Assembly: GCF_024494565.1 (NCBI RefSeq)
Contig: NZ_JANHDN010000002.1
Span: 186,001 to 250,000 of the forward strand
Direction: 5' to 3'
DNA length: 64,000 nt
DNA from: Halorubrum rutilum
GTDB taxonomy: Archaea; Halobacteriota; Halobacteria; Halobacteriales; Haloferacaceae
The notes beneath the pieces were generated by a model, which was not told the origin of the DNA, made no database searches, and saw only the letters and a program-made list of their open reading frames with translations. Each line of letters starts with the position of its first letter. Position 1 is the first letter of the stretch. The position numbers and the translations under genes are program-made. Shown in pieces: positions 1 to 8,104 of this stretch.

Positions 1-631
1 AGGCGTACTCGGGGAGGTGCGTGTCGACGTTCTCGTGGCCGCGGAACTCGATCGCTTCGAGGTACTCCAAGATGACGTCGTTGAGGTCGGTCTCGACGGG
101 GCCCGGCGCGACGGCGTTGACCTGCACGCCGTCCGGGCCGAGCTCTCGGGCGAGCGCGCGAGTCAGCCCGTGGAGCCCGGCCTTGCTCGCCGCGTAGCTC
201 GCGTCGACCGTCCCCAGCGTGCCGCCGACGCTGGAGAGGAAGACGACGTCGCCGCCGCTCTCGCGGAGGTGCGGCGCCGCCGCGCGGGTGACGCGGAACG
301 CCCCGGAGAGGTTGGTGTCGATCACCGACTCCCACTCCGCGTCGCTCGTCTCCTCAAGGCGGTTCGGGCGCGCGATCCCGGCGTTGTTGACGACCGCGTC
401 GAGCGACCCGAACGCCTCGACCGCCCGCTCGATCAGCCGGTCCGCGGCCGCGGGCTCGGAGACGTCGGCCCGCACCGTGACCACCTCGCCGCCCGCCTCG
501 CGGACGCGCTCCGCCGTCTCGGCCGCGGCCTCCTCGTCCGACCGGTAGTCGACGACCACGTCGCGCTCGGCCAGCTCGACCGCGATCGCCCGTCCGATTC
601 CGCGACTGCCGCCGGTGACCAGTATCGCCAT
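1..631 (-). CDS. SDR family oxidoreductase (FabG-like), C-terminus beyond the window
   Basis: Short-chain dehydrogenase/reductase that would reduce or oxidise a carbonyl/alcohol with NAD(P)H. The frame starts at the ATG whose first base is 631 and stays open to the left window edge (about 210 residues seen), so the stop is missing. Visible motifs: the nucleotide-binding glycine turn VTGGSRGIG at residues 5-13, NNAG near residue 83, a Ser in a VVFLSSVGG strand, and the catalytic YAASK pair, followed by a VNAVAPGPVETDL segment typical of the family. Family membership is clear. The substrate is not, because FabG-like SDRs act on many ketones. No gene shares an operon with it inside the window; a TTACTAATACC stretch upstream may hold its promoter. 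Confidence 0.88.
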   Translation of the reverse strand, partial: MAILVTGGSRGIGRAIAVELAERDVVVDYRSDEEAAAETAERVREAGGEVVTVRADVSEPAAADRLIERAVEAFGSLDAVVNNAGIARPNRLEETSDAEWESVIDTNLSGAFRVTRAAAPHLRESGGDVVFLSSVGGTLGTVDASYAASKAGLHGLTRALARELGPDGVQVNAVAPGPVETDLNDVILEYLEAIEFRGHENVDTHLPEYA

Positions 632-715
632 ACCCGCACGTGTAATTACTTACTAATACCACTAACGAATACACACCGGCGAATTCGCTCGGTCGCGGTC
701 GGAGTTCCGACCCGG

Positions 716-1027
716 TCAGCGCTCCCGCTTCGCCTCGCGCCCGAGCTCCTCTTCGACGGCCTCGACCTTCCGGTCGGCGCTCGTCTCCGCGGTCCGCTTG
801 TCGTCGATCTTCAGCACCGTCGAGACGCGGTCGCCGTCGACGGCGCCGTGGGCCGCCGCGGCCGCGGCGAACACCGTCTCGGCGTCGTCGGCCTCGATCA
901 CGGTGCCCATCGGGTTCGTCTCGTAGCTCACGTCGAACTCGTCGAGCGCGGCGACGGCCTTCGCGACCTCGCCGGCCATGCTCCCCTCGATCACCGGTGC
1001 GACGCTCAGCAGCGCGACCGTGGTCAT
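716..1027 (-). CDS. MTH1187 family thiamine-binding protein (DUF77)
   Basis: Small (103 aa) ferredoxin-fold protein of the MTH1187/YkoF-like thiamine-binding family. It begins with a hydrophobic strand and a VAPVIEGSMAGEV segment, followed by YETNPMGTVIEAD, the two best conserved stretches of this family. Members are thought to bind thiamine or a related pyrimidine; that role is known for relatives and only inferred here. The C-terminus is a charged Lys/Glu/Arg tail. A CTTAAG box 27 nt before the ATG suggests a leaderless monocistronic transcript. Confidence 0.78.
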   Translation of the reverse strand: MTTVALLSVAPVIEGSMAGEVAKAVAALDEFDVSYETNPMGTVIEADDAETVFAAAAAAHGAVDGDRVSTVLKIDDKRTAETSADRKVEAVEEELGREAKRER

Positions 1028-1051
1028 GGGCGTGAGTGCGTCGTCCGAGCA

Positions 1052-1057
1052 CTTAAG
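1052..1057 (-). promoter_or_regulatory. TATA box of the thiamine-binding protein gene
   Basis: CTTAAG centred 27 nt upstream of the start codon at 1027, the usual archaeal TATA spacing for a leaderless mRNA. Confidence 0.55.
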
Positions 1058-1135
1058 CGGTCGTCAGAGACGGGAGCGACCACGCGAACGAGTCACGAAC
1101 GGTCGACTATACGTGAGTGATGGCGGATCGGCGGT

Positions 1136-1495
1136 CAATACTTCCAAAAGCCCCGACTGCTCGGCGATACACCGTTGCTACCGACGAGACTGCTAGGACC
1201 TCCGAAAGCCCCGGCCGCGAGGAGTGCGCACGCTCGCTGTGCGCCTCACTCGGTCGCTCACTTCGTTCGCGCCCTCGTTGCGGCGTCGCCGGCGACTCCG
1301 TCGCCGGCTGCCAGTGGCGCGTAGCGCCACGCTGCTTGCGTCGCCTGCGCACTCCTCGCGGTGCCCCTTTGAGTTCCGCCCGCACAGCACCGCGCCTCAC
1401 GCCTCCCCAGCCTCGTCGCCGGCGGCGGAGCCGCCGGCTGCCAGAGGCGCGTCGCGCCTCGGCCGCGAGGCGGCCTCGGAGGCACGCGCCACCGC
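1136..1495 (+). repeat. Dispersed structured element, copy A (fills the 1028-1529 gap)
   Basis: First of six full copies of one intergenic element. In order it has the leader motif twice (TTCCAAAAGCCCC at 1143 and CCTCCGAAAGCCCC at 1199), the 5' stem arm CCGCGAGGAGTGCGCA (1215-1230), the shared GCACGCTCGCTGTGC and CTCACTCGGTCGCTCAC blocks, two perfect small hairpins (GCCGGCGA/TCGCCGGC and GTGGCGC/GCGCCAC), the exactly complementary 3' arm TGCGCACTCCTCGCGG (1346-1361), CCCCTTTGAGTTCCGCCC, CCTCACGCCTCCCCAGCCTCG, further hairpins, and the end block CACGCGCCACCGC. The several overlapping reading frames here are Arg/Ser-rich and differ between copies, so I call it non-coding. It lies upstream of the thiamine-binding gene and downstream of the hydrolase gene. 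Confidence 0.85.
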
Positions 1496-1529
1496 CGGGG
1501 ATTGACTCGGGTCGAACCACTGGAGGGGG

Positions 1530-2465
1530 TCACTCCAGCGCGTCTTTGAGGAACGACAGCTGATGCCCGACCGCGGGCTCGAAGTCCTCGCCGAGCGGGG
1601 AGAAGTGGTCCGCGGGCATCGTGACGACGGTCCCGCGCGAGAGCGCCTCGCCCGCGTCGACGACCGCCTCGCTGTCGACGATCGCGTCGTCGGTCCCCGC
1701 CAGGAGGAGGGTCGGCGCGCGGATCTCGCCGAGCCGCTCGACCGGACGGTAGCTCGCGACGCGCAGCAGCGACCGCGCCGGCGTCTCGTTGCGCCACGTC
1801 GATTCCCGGTCGACCAGGTCGAGGTACTTCCGCTTCGTCCCCGGCTCCGTGATCGCCGCGAGCTCCTCGGCGCTCCCGACGATCGGGACGGTCCGACCGC
1901 GGCCGAACCGGTTCCCGATCAGGTCGCGAAGCCCGGCGGCCCCCGACCGCGCGAGGTACTTCCAGCCTCGGCGACGGGCGATCGCCCGCCCGTCGAGCAT
2001 CGGGACCGCGCCGATCACGGCGTCGACGTCGGCGCGCTCGGCGGCGAGCGTGAGCACGTGCGCGGCCGACAGCGACGCGCCCCAGAGCACGAGGTCGGGG
2101 CCGACGGCGTCGACGCGGCGGACGCGGTCGATCGCGGCCGCGTAGTCGGCGCGCTGGGCGGCGGGACGGACCGCCTGCGAGTCGCCGTCGGAGGCGCCGA
2201 ACTCGCGGTAGTCGAAGCAGAACGCGGCGTAGCCGGCGTCGGCGAACCGCTCCGCGACCGCCGGGTAGCCGAAGGTCCGCTCCGCGCCGAGCCCGGGGGC
2301 CATCACGATCGCCGGCGGATCGCCGGCGTCGCCGCCCGGCAGGTAGAGGGTCCCGCGGCAGGTGTCGCCGTCGACCTCGAAGGCGAGCGCGCGGGTGGCG
2401 AACCGCTCGCGGGGCGGCCGGTCGAGCCGGCGCTGCGCGCGGTTCACCGGCTTCCGTCGGGTCAC
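1530..2465 (-). CDS. alpha/beta hydrolase
   Basis: A 311-aa alpha/beta-hydrolase-fold enzyme, probably a soluble esterase- or dienelactone-hydrolase-like protein. The nucleophile elbow is GASLS (Ser131), preceded by the strand DLVLW. The oxyanion segment is VMAPGLGAERTFGYP (about 55-69). The acid is probably an Asp in LLLAGTDDAIVDS (about 255-268) and the His lies in MPADHFS near the C-terminus. The GTG start overlaps the stop of the upstream gene as GTGA, so the two are translationally coupled. The substrate cannot be read from the sequence. Confidence 0.82.
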   Translation of the reverse strand: MTRRKPVNRAQRRLDRPPRERFATRALAFEVDGDTCRGTLYLPGGDAGDPPAIVMAPGLGAERTFGYPAVAERFADAGYAAFCFDYREFGASDGDSQAVRPAAQRADYAAAIDRVRRVDAVGPDLVLWGASLSAAHVLTLAAERADVDAVIGAVPMLDGRAIARRRGWKYLARSGAAGLRDLIGNRFGRGRTVPIVGSAEELAAITEPGTKRKYLDLVDRESTWRNETPARSLLRVASYRPVERLGEIRAPTLLLAGTDDAIVDSEAVVDAGEALSRGTVVTMPADHFSPLGEDFEPAVGHQLSFLKDALE

Positions 2466-2914
2466 GTCGAGTCCCCGGACGCCGCGGAGTCGTTGCCGTC
2501 GGCGGGGTCAACGTCGCCGTCCGCCGCGGCGGAGTCGTCGGCGTCGCCGTTCGCTTCCGCGGGCTCGTCCGCGTGCGACAGCGTCTCCAGCACGCGCGAG
2601 GAGAACTCCGTCTCCGAGATCTCGTACGCGGCCAGCGCCTCGAACCACTCCGGCTCGGCGCGCCACGTCCCGAGGACGTCGCCGGGCGCGCGGACGACCG
2701 TCGCCTCGACCCGGACGGGCTCCCACTCGTCGGCCTCGGCCTCGTCGATGAGCGCGTTGAGGGCGCGCCCGATCTCCCCGTGGTGCACCTCGCGCCCGGG
2801 GAACGCCGTCATGTACGTGAGATCCAGCGGGTCCCCCCCGTCGATCTCCTCGACGCTGATCCCGTAGCTGCGGAGCGCCGGCTCCACCTCGGCCGTCTGC
2901 TCGTCGCCGGTCAT
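2462..2914 (-). CDS. conserved haloarchaeal hypothetical protein, coupled to the hydrolase
   Basis: Unrecognised 150-aa protein. The first 110 residues look like a compact alpha/beta domain: DLTYMTAFPGREVHHGEIGRAL, then EWEPVRVEATVVRAPGDVLG and a helical EPEWFEALAAYEISETEFSSRVLETL. The last 35 residues are a disordered Asp/Ser/Ala tail common in haloarchaea. No signal peptide, membrane segment or metal motif is visible. Its stop overlaps the hydrolase start by 4 nt, so they probably act together. No function is assigned. Confidence 0.72.
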   Translation of the reverse strand: MTGDEQTAEVEPALRSYGISVEEIDGGDPLDLTYMTAFPGREVHHGEIGRALNALIDEAEADEWEPVRVEATVVRAPGDVLGTWRAEPEWFEALAAYEISETEFSSRVLETLSHADEPAEANGDADDSAAADGDVDPADGNDSAASGDST

Positions 2915-3275
2915 ACGGGACGGTCGACCGGGCGGGATAAATCGCTACCGGCGTCGCTCGCGGGGGGAGGGAGCGGGCCGGTCCGGCGAAAGCCGCGGAC
3001 GGGGAGCGGCCGCCGCGGACGGCGGCCGTAATCGGAGTTGTCAGAGGCACACGATTGTCCCGCGCGGCCGGTCTGTCGTACTCCGTGAAATCATATAAAC
3101 GCTCGGGAGGCAGCGTTTCGGGTTCGCTGCTCCGGGACTCGCCGAGCCGACGCGATCGGGACGGCCCCCCGACGCGGCCGGGACGGTCCCCGATCCGACG
3201 CGATCGGAACGGGCGTCGACCCGACGCGGTCGCCGACCGGACATCCTTTATTGCCGTCGCGAAACAGGATCGGAT
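2915..3275. other. Divergent intergenic region with degenerate 18-nt repeats
   Basis: A 361-bp spacer between divergent genes. The left part is plain GC-rich sequence with one AT-rich patch (AAATCATATAAACG at about 3088-3101), a possible promoter. Positions 3147-3238 carry four imperfect 18-nt units beginning CCGACGCG (starts 3147, 3169, 3195, 3221). A CTTTATTG box at 3246-3253 sits about 27 nt before the DUF4013 start. I see no convincing gene. Confidence 0.5.
3246..3253 (+). promoter_or_regulatory. TATA box of the DUF4013 gene
   Basis: CTTTATTG centred about 27 nt before the ATG at 3276, consistent with leaderless transcription. Confidence 0.55.
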
Positions 3276-4367
3276 ATGATCCGGGGCGTGTCGTCGGCGC
3301 TGTCGCGGTCTCCCGACGCCCTCGGCGTCCTCGTCGTCGGCGGCCTCCTGACCCTCCTGACGTGGGTCGTCACGCCCGCGTGGGTCGCGGGCGCCCTGCT
3401 GTTCCCCCCGCTGGCCGTCCTCGCGCCGCTCGCGCTCGCGCCGGCCTTCGTCGCCCGCGGGTACTTCGCCCGGGTCGTCGCCGCCGGGGGCGCGGCCGGG
3501 AACCGCGACGGCGCGCCCCCGTTCGTCGGGTGGAACGAGCTCTACCGACACGGGCTCAAGTCGGCCCTGCTGAGCGCGCTGCTGCTCGCGCCGCTGGCGC
3601 TGTTCGTCGCGGCCGCCGCGCTCGCCGGGTTCGTCGCCGAAGCGGGGCTCGTCGACCTCGGGCCGGCGCTCGACCTCGCGGAGCGCGCGCTCGGCCCGGC
3701 CGGAGCCCCCGCCGTCGCCGTCGCCGGCGGCGGGTCCCTGGCGGTCGCCGCCGCGGCGTACCTCCTCGCGTTCGCGTACGTCAGGCCGGCCGCGCTGGCC
3801 GCGTTCGCCGCGTCCGGGCGGCTCCGCGACGGTCTCCGTCCGGGGCGGGTCGCCGCCGTCGCCGGGTCGGGCGAGTACGCGACGGCGTGGGCCGTCGCGG
3901 TCGCGGCGCTCGGCGCGGGGTACGCGCTCGCCGCGCCGTTCGTCCCGCTCGCGGTCGGCGTCGCGTTCGTCTTCGCCGCGCGGGTCGTCGCGCACGCCCT
4001 CTACGGCCGCGGCGCCGCGGGAGCGATCGGGTTCGGCGCCGCGGAGCCGGTCGAGACGGCCGCCCCTTCGGCGTCGTCCGCACCGGTCGTCGAACGCGCT
4101 CCGGACCGCCTCGACGGCGGGTTCCGCCGGGCGATGTCCGAGGCGCCGGCGTCGGTACAGACCGGCCGGACGGTCCCGTTCGGGGACGACCGAGCGCCGC
4201 CGAGCGACGCGGGCGGCGTCGGGGACGCCGACGGCTTCGAGTGGAACGTCGAGGTCGACGGCGAGGAGCGCGGCCCCTCGACCGGCGGCGACGGTGAGAG
4301 GCGGCGACCGCCGGTCGACGGCGGCTTCGAGTGGGGCGCCGGCGTCGGCCCGGAAGACAAGAGTTGA
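3276..4367 (+). CDS. DUF4013 family multi-pass membrane protein
   Basis: A 363-aa integral membrane protein. About five to six hydrophobic helices lie in residues 15-240, including an early tandem pair and a long AAAVAV-type helix pair in the middle, with the GYFARVV and HGLKSALL interhelical patches typical of DUF4013. The C-terminal 120 residues are soluble and acidic, and contain two copies of a short FEWN/FEWG motif ([13 protein letters not shown] and [15 protein letters not shown]), which may be a peptide repeat for a partner. Pelota follows 25 bp downstream on the same strand, so the two could be cotranscribed. The molecular role of DUF4013 is unknown. Confidence 0.75.
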   Translation: MIRGVSSALSRSPDALGVLVVGGLLTLLTWVVTPAWVAGALLFPPLAVLAPLALAPAFVARGYFARVVAAGGAAGNRDGAPPFVGWNELYRHGLKSALLSALLLAPLALFVAAAALAGFVAEAGLVDLGPALDLAERALGPAGAPAVAVAGGGSLAVAAAAYLLAFAYVRPAALAAFAASGRLRDGLRPGRVAAVAGSGEYATAWAVAVAALGAGYALAAPFVPLAVGVAFVFAARVVAHALYGRGAAGAIGFGAAEPVETAAPSASSAPVVERAPDRLDGGFRRAMSEAPASVQTGRTVPFGDDRAPPSDAGGVGDADGFEWNVEVDGEERGPSTGGDGERRRPPVDGGFEWGAGVGPEDKS

Positions 4368-4392
4368 TACGAGCGGCGGCGAACGGTCGCGT

Positions 4393-5460
4393 ATGCGCAT
4401 CTCCGACCGGGGCTACGGCGAGGAGGGCCGGGAGCGGCTCACGCTCGTCCCCGAGAACGTCGACGACCTCTGGCACCTCGCGCACGTCCTCGAACCGGGG
4501 GACCTCGTCGAGGGCGACACCACCCGCCGGATCCAGCGGAACGATGACCAGATGCGGGACACCGGCGGCCAGCGCGAGCACCTGTTCGTCACGCTGGAGG
4601 TCGACGACGTGGAGTTCGCCCGGTTCGCCAACCGGCTCCGCGTCTCCGGCGTGATCGTCGCCTGCTCCCGCGAGGACCAGCTCAACGCCCACCACACGCT
4701 CAACGTCGAGGCGCACGACGAGATAACCGTCGAGAAGCACTTCAAGCCGGACCAGACGGAGCGGTTGGAGGAGGCGACGGAGGCCGCCGAGAACCCCGAC
4801 GTCGCCATCGCGACCGTCGAGGAGGGGGCCGCCTACGTCCACACGGTCCAGCAGTACGGCACCGAGGAGTACGCCTCGTTCACGAAGCCGACCGGGAAGG
4901 GGGAGTACTCGCGGCCCCGCGAGGAGCTGTTCGCGGAGCTCGGCGAGGCGCTCGCGCACCTCGACGCCGACGCCGTCATCCTCGCCGGGCCGGGGTTCAC
5001 GAAGCAGGACGCGCGCGACTACGTCGAGGAGGAGTACCGCGACCTCCCCGACCGGATCACCACCGTCGACACCTCGGCCGCGGGCGACCGCGGGGTCCAC
5101 GAGGTCCTGAAGCGCGGCGCGGTCGACGAGGTGCAGAAGGAGACGCGGATCTCGAAGGAGGCGAGCCTCATCGACGAGCTCACCGAGAACATCGCGCAGG
5201 GGGCGAAGGCGACGTACGGCCCCGAGGACGTGGCCGAGGCCGCCGAGTTCGGCGCGATCGAAACGCTCCTCGTGGTCGACGAGCGACTCCGGCAGGAGCG
5301 ACAGAACGAGGGCGACTGGCCGATCGACGTCAACGAGGTGATCGAGTCGGTCGAGCAGCAGGGCGGCGACGTGGTCGTCTTCTCCTCGGAGTTCGCCCCC
5401 GGCGAGCAGCTCTCGAACCTCGGCGGGATCGCCGCGATCCTGCGATATCGGCTGGAGTGA
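4393..5460 (+). CDS. pelA: mRNA surveillance protein pelota
   Basis: Archaeal Pelota/Dom34, which with aEF1A recognises and releases stalled ribosomes in the cytoplasm. The 355-aa length is normal. The start [20 protein letters not shown] is the conserved N-terminal Sm-like domain and includes [16 protein letters not shown]. The central domain has [17 protein letters not shown] (about 195-211), and the C-terminal eL30-like domain has [10 protein letters not shown] and [30 protein letters not shown] segments. I chose the ATG at 4393 over an upstream one at 4294 because the family begins at MRI and the extension overlaps the preceding gene. Confidence 0.95.
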   Translation: MRISDRGYGEEGRERLTLVPENVDDLWHLAHVLEPGDLVEGDTTRRIQRNDDQMRDTGGQREHLFVTLEVDDVEFARFANRLRVSGVIVACSREDQLNAHHTLNVEAHDEITVEKHFKPDQTERLEEATEAAENPDVAIATVEEGAAYVHTVQQYGTEEYASFTKPTGKGEYSRPREELFAELGEALAHLDADAVILAGPGFTKQDARDYVEEEYRDLPDRITTVDTSAAGDRGVHEVLKRGAVDEVQKETRISKEASLIDELTENIAQGAKATYGPEDVAEAAEFGAIETLLVVDERLRQERQNEGDWPIDVNEVIESVEQQGGDVVVFSSEFAPGEQLSNLGGIAAILRYRLE

Positions 5461-5498
5461 GCGTCGAGAGCGACGCAACGCCTGTTTATATATGATGT

Positions 5499-5810
5499 GC
5501 GGTGGCGCGTGCCGTGAGCGGCCCGTAGGGCCGCGAACCGCCCGCGCGAGGGACGCGGCGACCGAAGGGAGCCGCGAGGCTGGGGAGGAGTGAGGTGCCG
5601 TGCGGAGCGGTGCGGGGCGGTGCTGGGCGGGACTCAAAGGGCAGCCGTGAGGCGTGCGGAGGCGTTCACGAGAGCTCCGCTCTCGTGAGCCAATCAGAAC
5701 GCTTCGCGTTCTGATGACGACGCGAGCACCGCAGGAACGAGCAACGCGAGTGACGAGGAGCGCAGCGAGCGTGCGCACGCCTCACGGCTGGGGCTTTGGA
5801 GGTGTTCACC
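5499..5810 (-). repeat. Dispersed structured element, copy B (fills the 5461-5886 gap)
   Basis: Second full copy, in reverse orientation, between the convergent 3' ends of pelA and the cyclodeaminase gene. On the plus strand it runs from GCGGTGGCGCGTG (5499-5511) to GGCTGGGGCTTTGGAGGTGTTCACC. The stem arms are AGCCGTGAGGCGTGCG (5643-5658) and CGCACGCCTCACGGCT (5774-5789), exactly complementary but different in sequence from the other copies. Between them are two perfect hairpins, CACGAGAGC/GCTCTCGTG and CAGAACGC/GCGTTCTG. It has a single leader motif, not the tandem one. No gene is seen in this gap. Confidence 0.85.
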
Positions 5811-5886
5811 GTCAACTCATTGTCGGTTATTTGTAAATGAGCACTCGGAGCGGCCTCGCAGTCACCGAAGCGACATCCCCGTCAGT

Positions 5887-6885
5887 TCACTCTCCAGTAA
5901 GCGCCTCGCTCGCGGGCGCGAGCTCGATCGTCTGACCCCGTCCCCTCTCGCTCGCCCGCTTATATAGCATATGCGCGGCGGCCACGGTCTCGATTCCGGT
6001 CCCGCCGGAGTCGAAGACCGTGATTTCCTCCTCGCTCGTCCGGCCCGGATGCTCGCCGGCGACGACCTCACCCAAATCTGCCGCGACGTGGTCCTCGTCG
6101 ACGAGCCCGGCCTCGACCGCGGCGAGGAACGACCCCGCGTCCTGCGCCGCCCGCTCGCGGATGTCGGGGACGTACGTCGCCCGGGCGACCAGCTCGGGCG
6201 GGAGCTCGTTCTTCTCCGGGTGGTACTGCCCCATCGCCGTGACGTGCGTCCCGGGCTCGACGTCGGCGTCGTCGATCACGGGGCCGCTCGCGTTCGTCGC
6301 CGTGATCACCACGTCGGCGCCGGCGACCGCCGCGCTCGCGCTGTCGACCGCCGAGACCGCGGCGTCGATCCGGTCGGCGAACTCCTCGGCGAACGCCTCG
6401 CGGTGCTCGGCGGTCGGCGAGAACACCCGGACCGACTCGAACTCCCGGACGGTCGCGGTCGTCGCGAGCTGGCCGCGGGCCTGCGCGCCGCTCCCGATCA
6501 CGGCGACCTCCGTCGCGTCGTCGCGGGCGAGCGCGTCGACCGCGGTCGCCCCCGCGGCCCCCGTCTTGAACGGGTTCATCGAGGCGCCGTCGAGCACCGC
6601 GAGCGGCTCGCCTGACTCCGCGTCGAACAGCGGCGTCACGAACCACGCGTCGCCGGCGCCGAAGCCCGCGGAGTAGGTGTAGCCGCCCATCGCGCCCGTC
6701 TCCGGCAGCAGCGCGGCGTAGGTCGTCAGCATCCCCGGCGGGTCGCGGTTGAGCAGCTTCGTCCGCGGCTCCGCGGGCGCGCCCTCGCCGACCTGGCGGT
6801 ACGCGTCGCGGACGGCGGCGACGTACTCCGCCGGCTCGGCGAGGTCGTCGACGTCGGCGCTCGTGAGGAACAGCGTCTCTGTCAT
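5887..6885 (-). CDS. ornithine cyclodeaminase / archaeal alanine dehydrogenase family protein
   Basis: A 332-aa NAD(P)-dependent enzyme of the mu-crystallin/OCD family; archaeal members include alanine dehydrogenase and ornithine cyclodeaminase. The Rossmann motif is VAVIGSGAQARGQL (about 128-141). Family marks before it are GGYTYS, PLFDAESGEPLAVLDG and NPFKTGAAGATAVD, and after it DVVITATNASGPVIDD and VTAMGQYHPEKNELPPEL. DSGGTGIETVAAAHMLYKRA near the end is the usual C-terminal helix. The sequence alone does not separate alanine dehydrogenase from OCD or pyrroline-carboxylate reductase activity. Transcribed alone. Confidence 0.88.
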   Translation of the reverse strand: MTETLFLTSADVDDLAEPAEYVAAVRDAYRQVGEGAPAEPRTKLLNRDPPGMLTTYAALLPETGAMGGYTYSAGFGAGDAWFVTPLFDAESGEPLAVLDGASMNPFKTGAAGATAVDALARDDATEVAVIGSGAQARGQLATTATVREFESVRVFSPTAEHREAFAEEFADRIDAAVSAVDSASAAVAGADVVITATNASGPVIDDADVEPGTHVTAMGQYHPEKNELPPELVARATYVPDIRERAAQDAGSFLAAVEAGLVDEDHVAADLGEVVAGEHPGRTSEEEITVFDSGGTGIETVAAAHMLYKRASERGRGQTIELAPASEALTGE

Positions 6886-7020
6886 ACCGGTCCCCTCGGG
6901 TGCGGGGGACTAAACCGTACAGGGAACCGGAACGCGAGGCGGCGTCGCCGGCCCGGCGGTCGAGCGCGCCGGGGACCGGTCGCTATCGAGCGCGCTCGTC
7001 GACACGCGGCCCCGAGCCCG

Positions 7021-7299
7021 TCAGTCGGACCCGCCGGCCCCGGACCGGCCGGTCCGCGATCCCTCGACCGCGCGGTCGAGCGAGTCGCCGACGGAGCCGG
7101 CCGCGGACCGGTCGACGCCGCCGCGAACGTCCTCGACTGGGTTCCGGACGAACATCGCGTGGACCATGACGCCCCCCGCGACGAGCGCGCCCCCGGGAAG
7201 CGCGGCCGTCAACGACAGCCCGACCAGGTTGAGGAAGGCGGTCACACCGATCAACGCGGCCGGAATGAGCCCGAGAACGTAGTCGTAGTACCCAGTCAT
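7021..7299 (-). CDS. small two-helix membrane protein, unknown function
   Basis: A 92-aa protein with two hydrophobic helices (about 8-27 and 33-52), separated by a short turn and followed by a polar tail rich in Gly, Ser, Arg and Asp. No recognised domain. The ATG is preceded by an AT-rich promoter region (TATTAAATTTTTCTC, about 7329-7343). It looks like one of the many small haloarchaeal membrane proteins of unknown role. Confidence 0.62.
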   Translation of the reverse strand: MTGYYDYVLGLIPAALIGVTAFLNLVGLSLTAALPGGALVAGGVMVHAMFVRNPVEDVRGGVDRSAAGSVGDSLDRAVEGSRTGRSGAGGSD

Positions 7300-7595
7300 G
7301 CTCCGATTGACACTACTACGGAATCACTATTAAATTTTTCTCAGGGTTCCCCGTGACACCTCACGTGATCACTTCAAACGTTCTCATAAGTTATGCAGAC
7401 GTATTCCTCGCGAAGCGGCGACAGAGAGGTGGGGACTACACTCGGGTTGAGCCGGGGCCGACCCGAGGGATAGCGTTCGGGACCGACGCGGGGAATGGAG
7501 TTCGAGAGCGACGCGAGAATTGAAGTCCGAAAGCGACGCAGCGGGCCGATCCGAAACCCGCGCGGTCGACGGTCGAAGCCGCCGATCCCGGCGGT
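7300..7595. other. Intergenic region with three 17-nt degenerate repeats
   Basis: A gap of about 296 bp. The right-hand part has an AT-rich promoter stretch for the 7299 gene. Three imperfect units, starting at 7474 (GTTCGGGACCGACGCGG), 7500 (GTTCGAGAGCGACGCGA) and 7525 (GTCCGAAAGCGACGCAG), are spaced 25-26 bp. I see no gene here. Confidence 0.45.
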
Positions 7596-8006
7596 CTACC
7601 GGAGGCGGAAGTACAGCGCGCGCCAGCCGCCGAGGAACACCGATCCCGCCACGAGCATGACGACGGCGAAGCTCAGCTCGGCGCCGCCCCGGAAGACGAA
7701 CGCGCGGAGCGCCAGCCCGAGGACGGCGGCCGGGATCCACGACCGGACCGCGAGCGGCACCGACGACTTCGCCGTCTCCGCGGCGCCGGCGGAGTACGCG
7801 CCGACGACCGGCGCGACCAGGCCCCAGGCGATCAGGAACGGCGCGTAGACGCCGGGCAGGTATAACGGGTTCGCCGCGAGGAACTCGACCGAGGTGTGGT
7901 TCAACGTTCCGAGAGTCAGCATGACGATCAGCGCGAGCAGGTCGCCGATCACGAACGGGGCGGCGGCGCGGTCGAGGCGGTTCGAGAGGAACGACGAGTC
8001 GGCCAT
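7596..8006 (-). CDS. DUF3054 domain membrane protein
   Basis: A 136-aa protein with four hydrophobic helices. The N-terminal AAPFVIGDLLALIVMLTLGTLNH segment with a conserved Asp and His, the FLIAWGLVAPVVGAYS helix and a late RSWIPAAVLGLALRAFVFRGG segment match DUF3054, a four-helix family in actinobacteria and haloarchaea of unknown function. It stands alone, upstream of and on the same strand as the small membrane gene at 7021-7299. Confidence 0.75.
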   Translation of the reverse strand: MADSSFLSNRLDRAAAPFVIGDLLALIVMLTLGTLNHTSVEFLAANPLYLPGVYAPFLIAWGLVAPVVGAYSAGAAETAKSSVPLAVRSWIPAAVLGLALRAFVFRGGAELSFAVVMLVAGSVFLGGWRALYFRLR

Positions 8007-8104
8007 GTCGACCAGTCCGAGACGCCCCTACTTTGTACGCACGGATTCGGTCGGGCGGAGCGGTCTCGCCCGACGGCGACGCGTCGGCGACCCCGACGAG
8101 GCCC

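Noticed and set aside
17..1120. Long plus-strand frame (367 codons) over the SDR and thiamine-binding genes
   Set aside because: Antisense shadow of two recognisable minus-strand proteins; Arg/Val/Asp-rich composition with no domain.
1117..1563. 148-codon frame across element copy A
   Set aside because: Its translation is Arg/Ser-rich, and the matching frames of other copies do not give a similar protein. The conserved part is stem-loop sequence, so it is non-coding.
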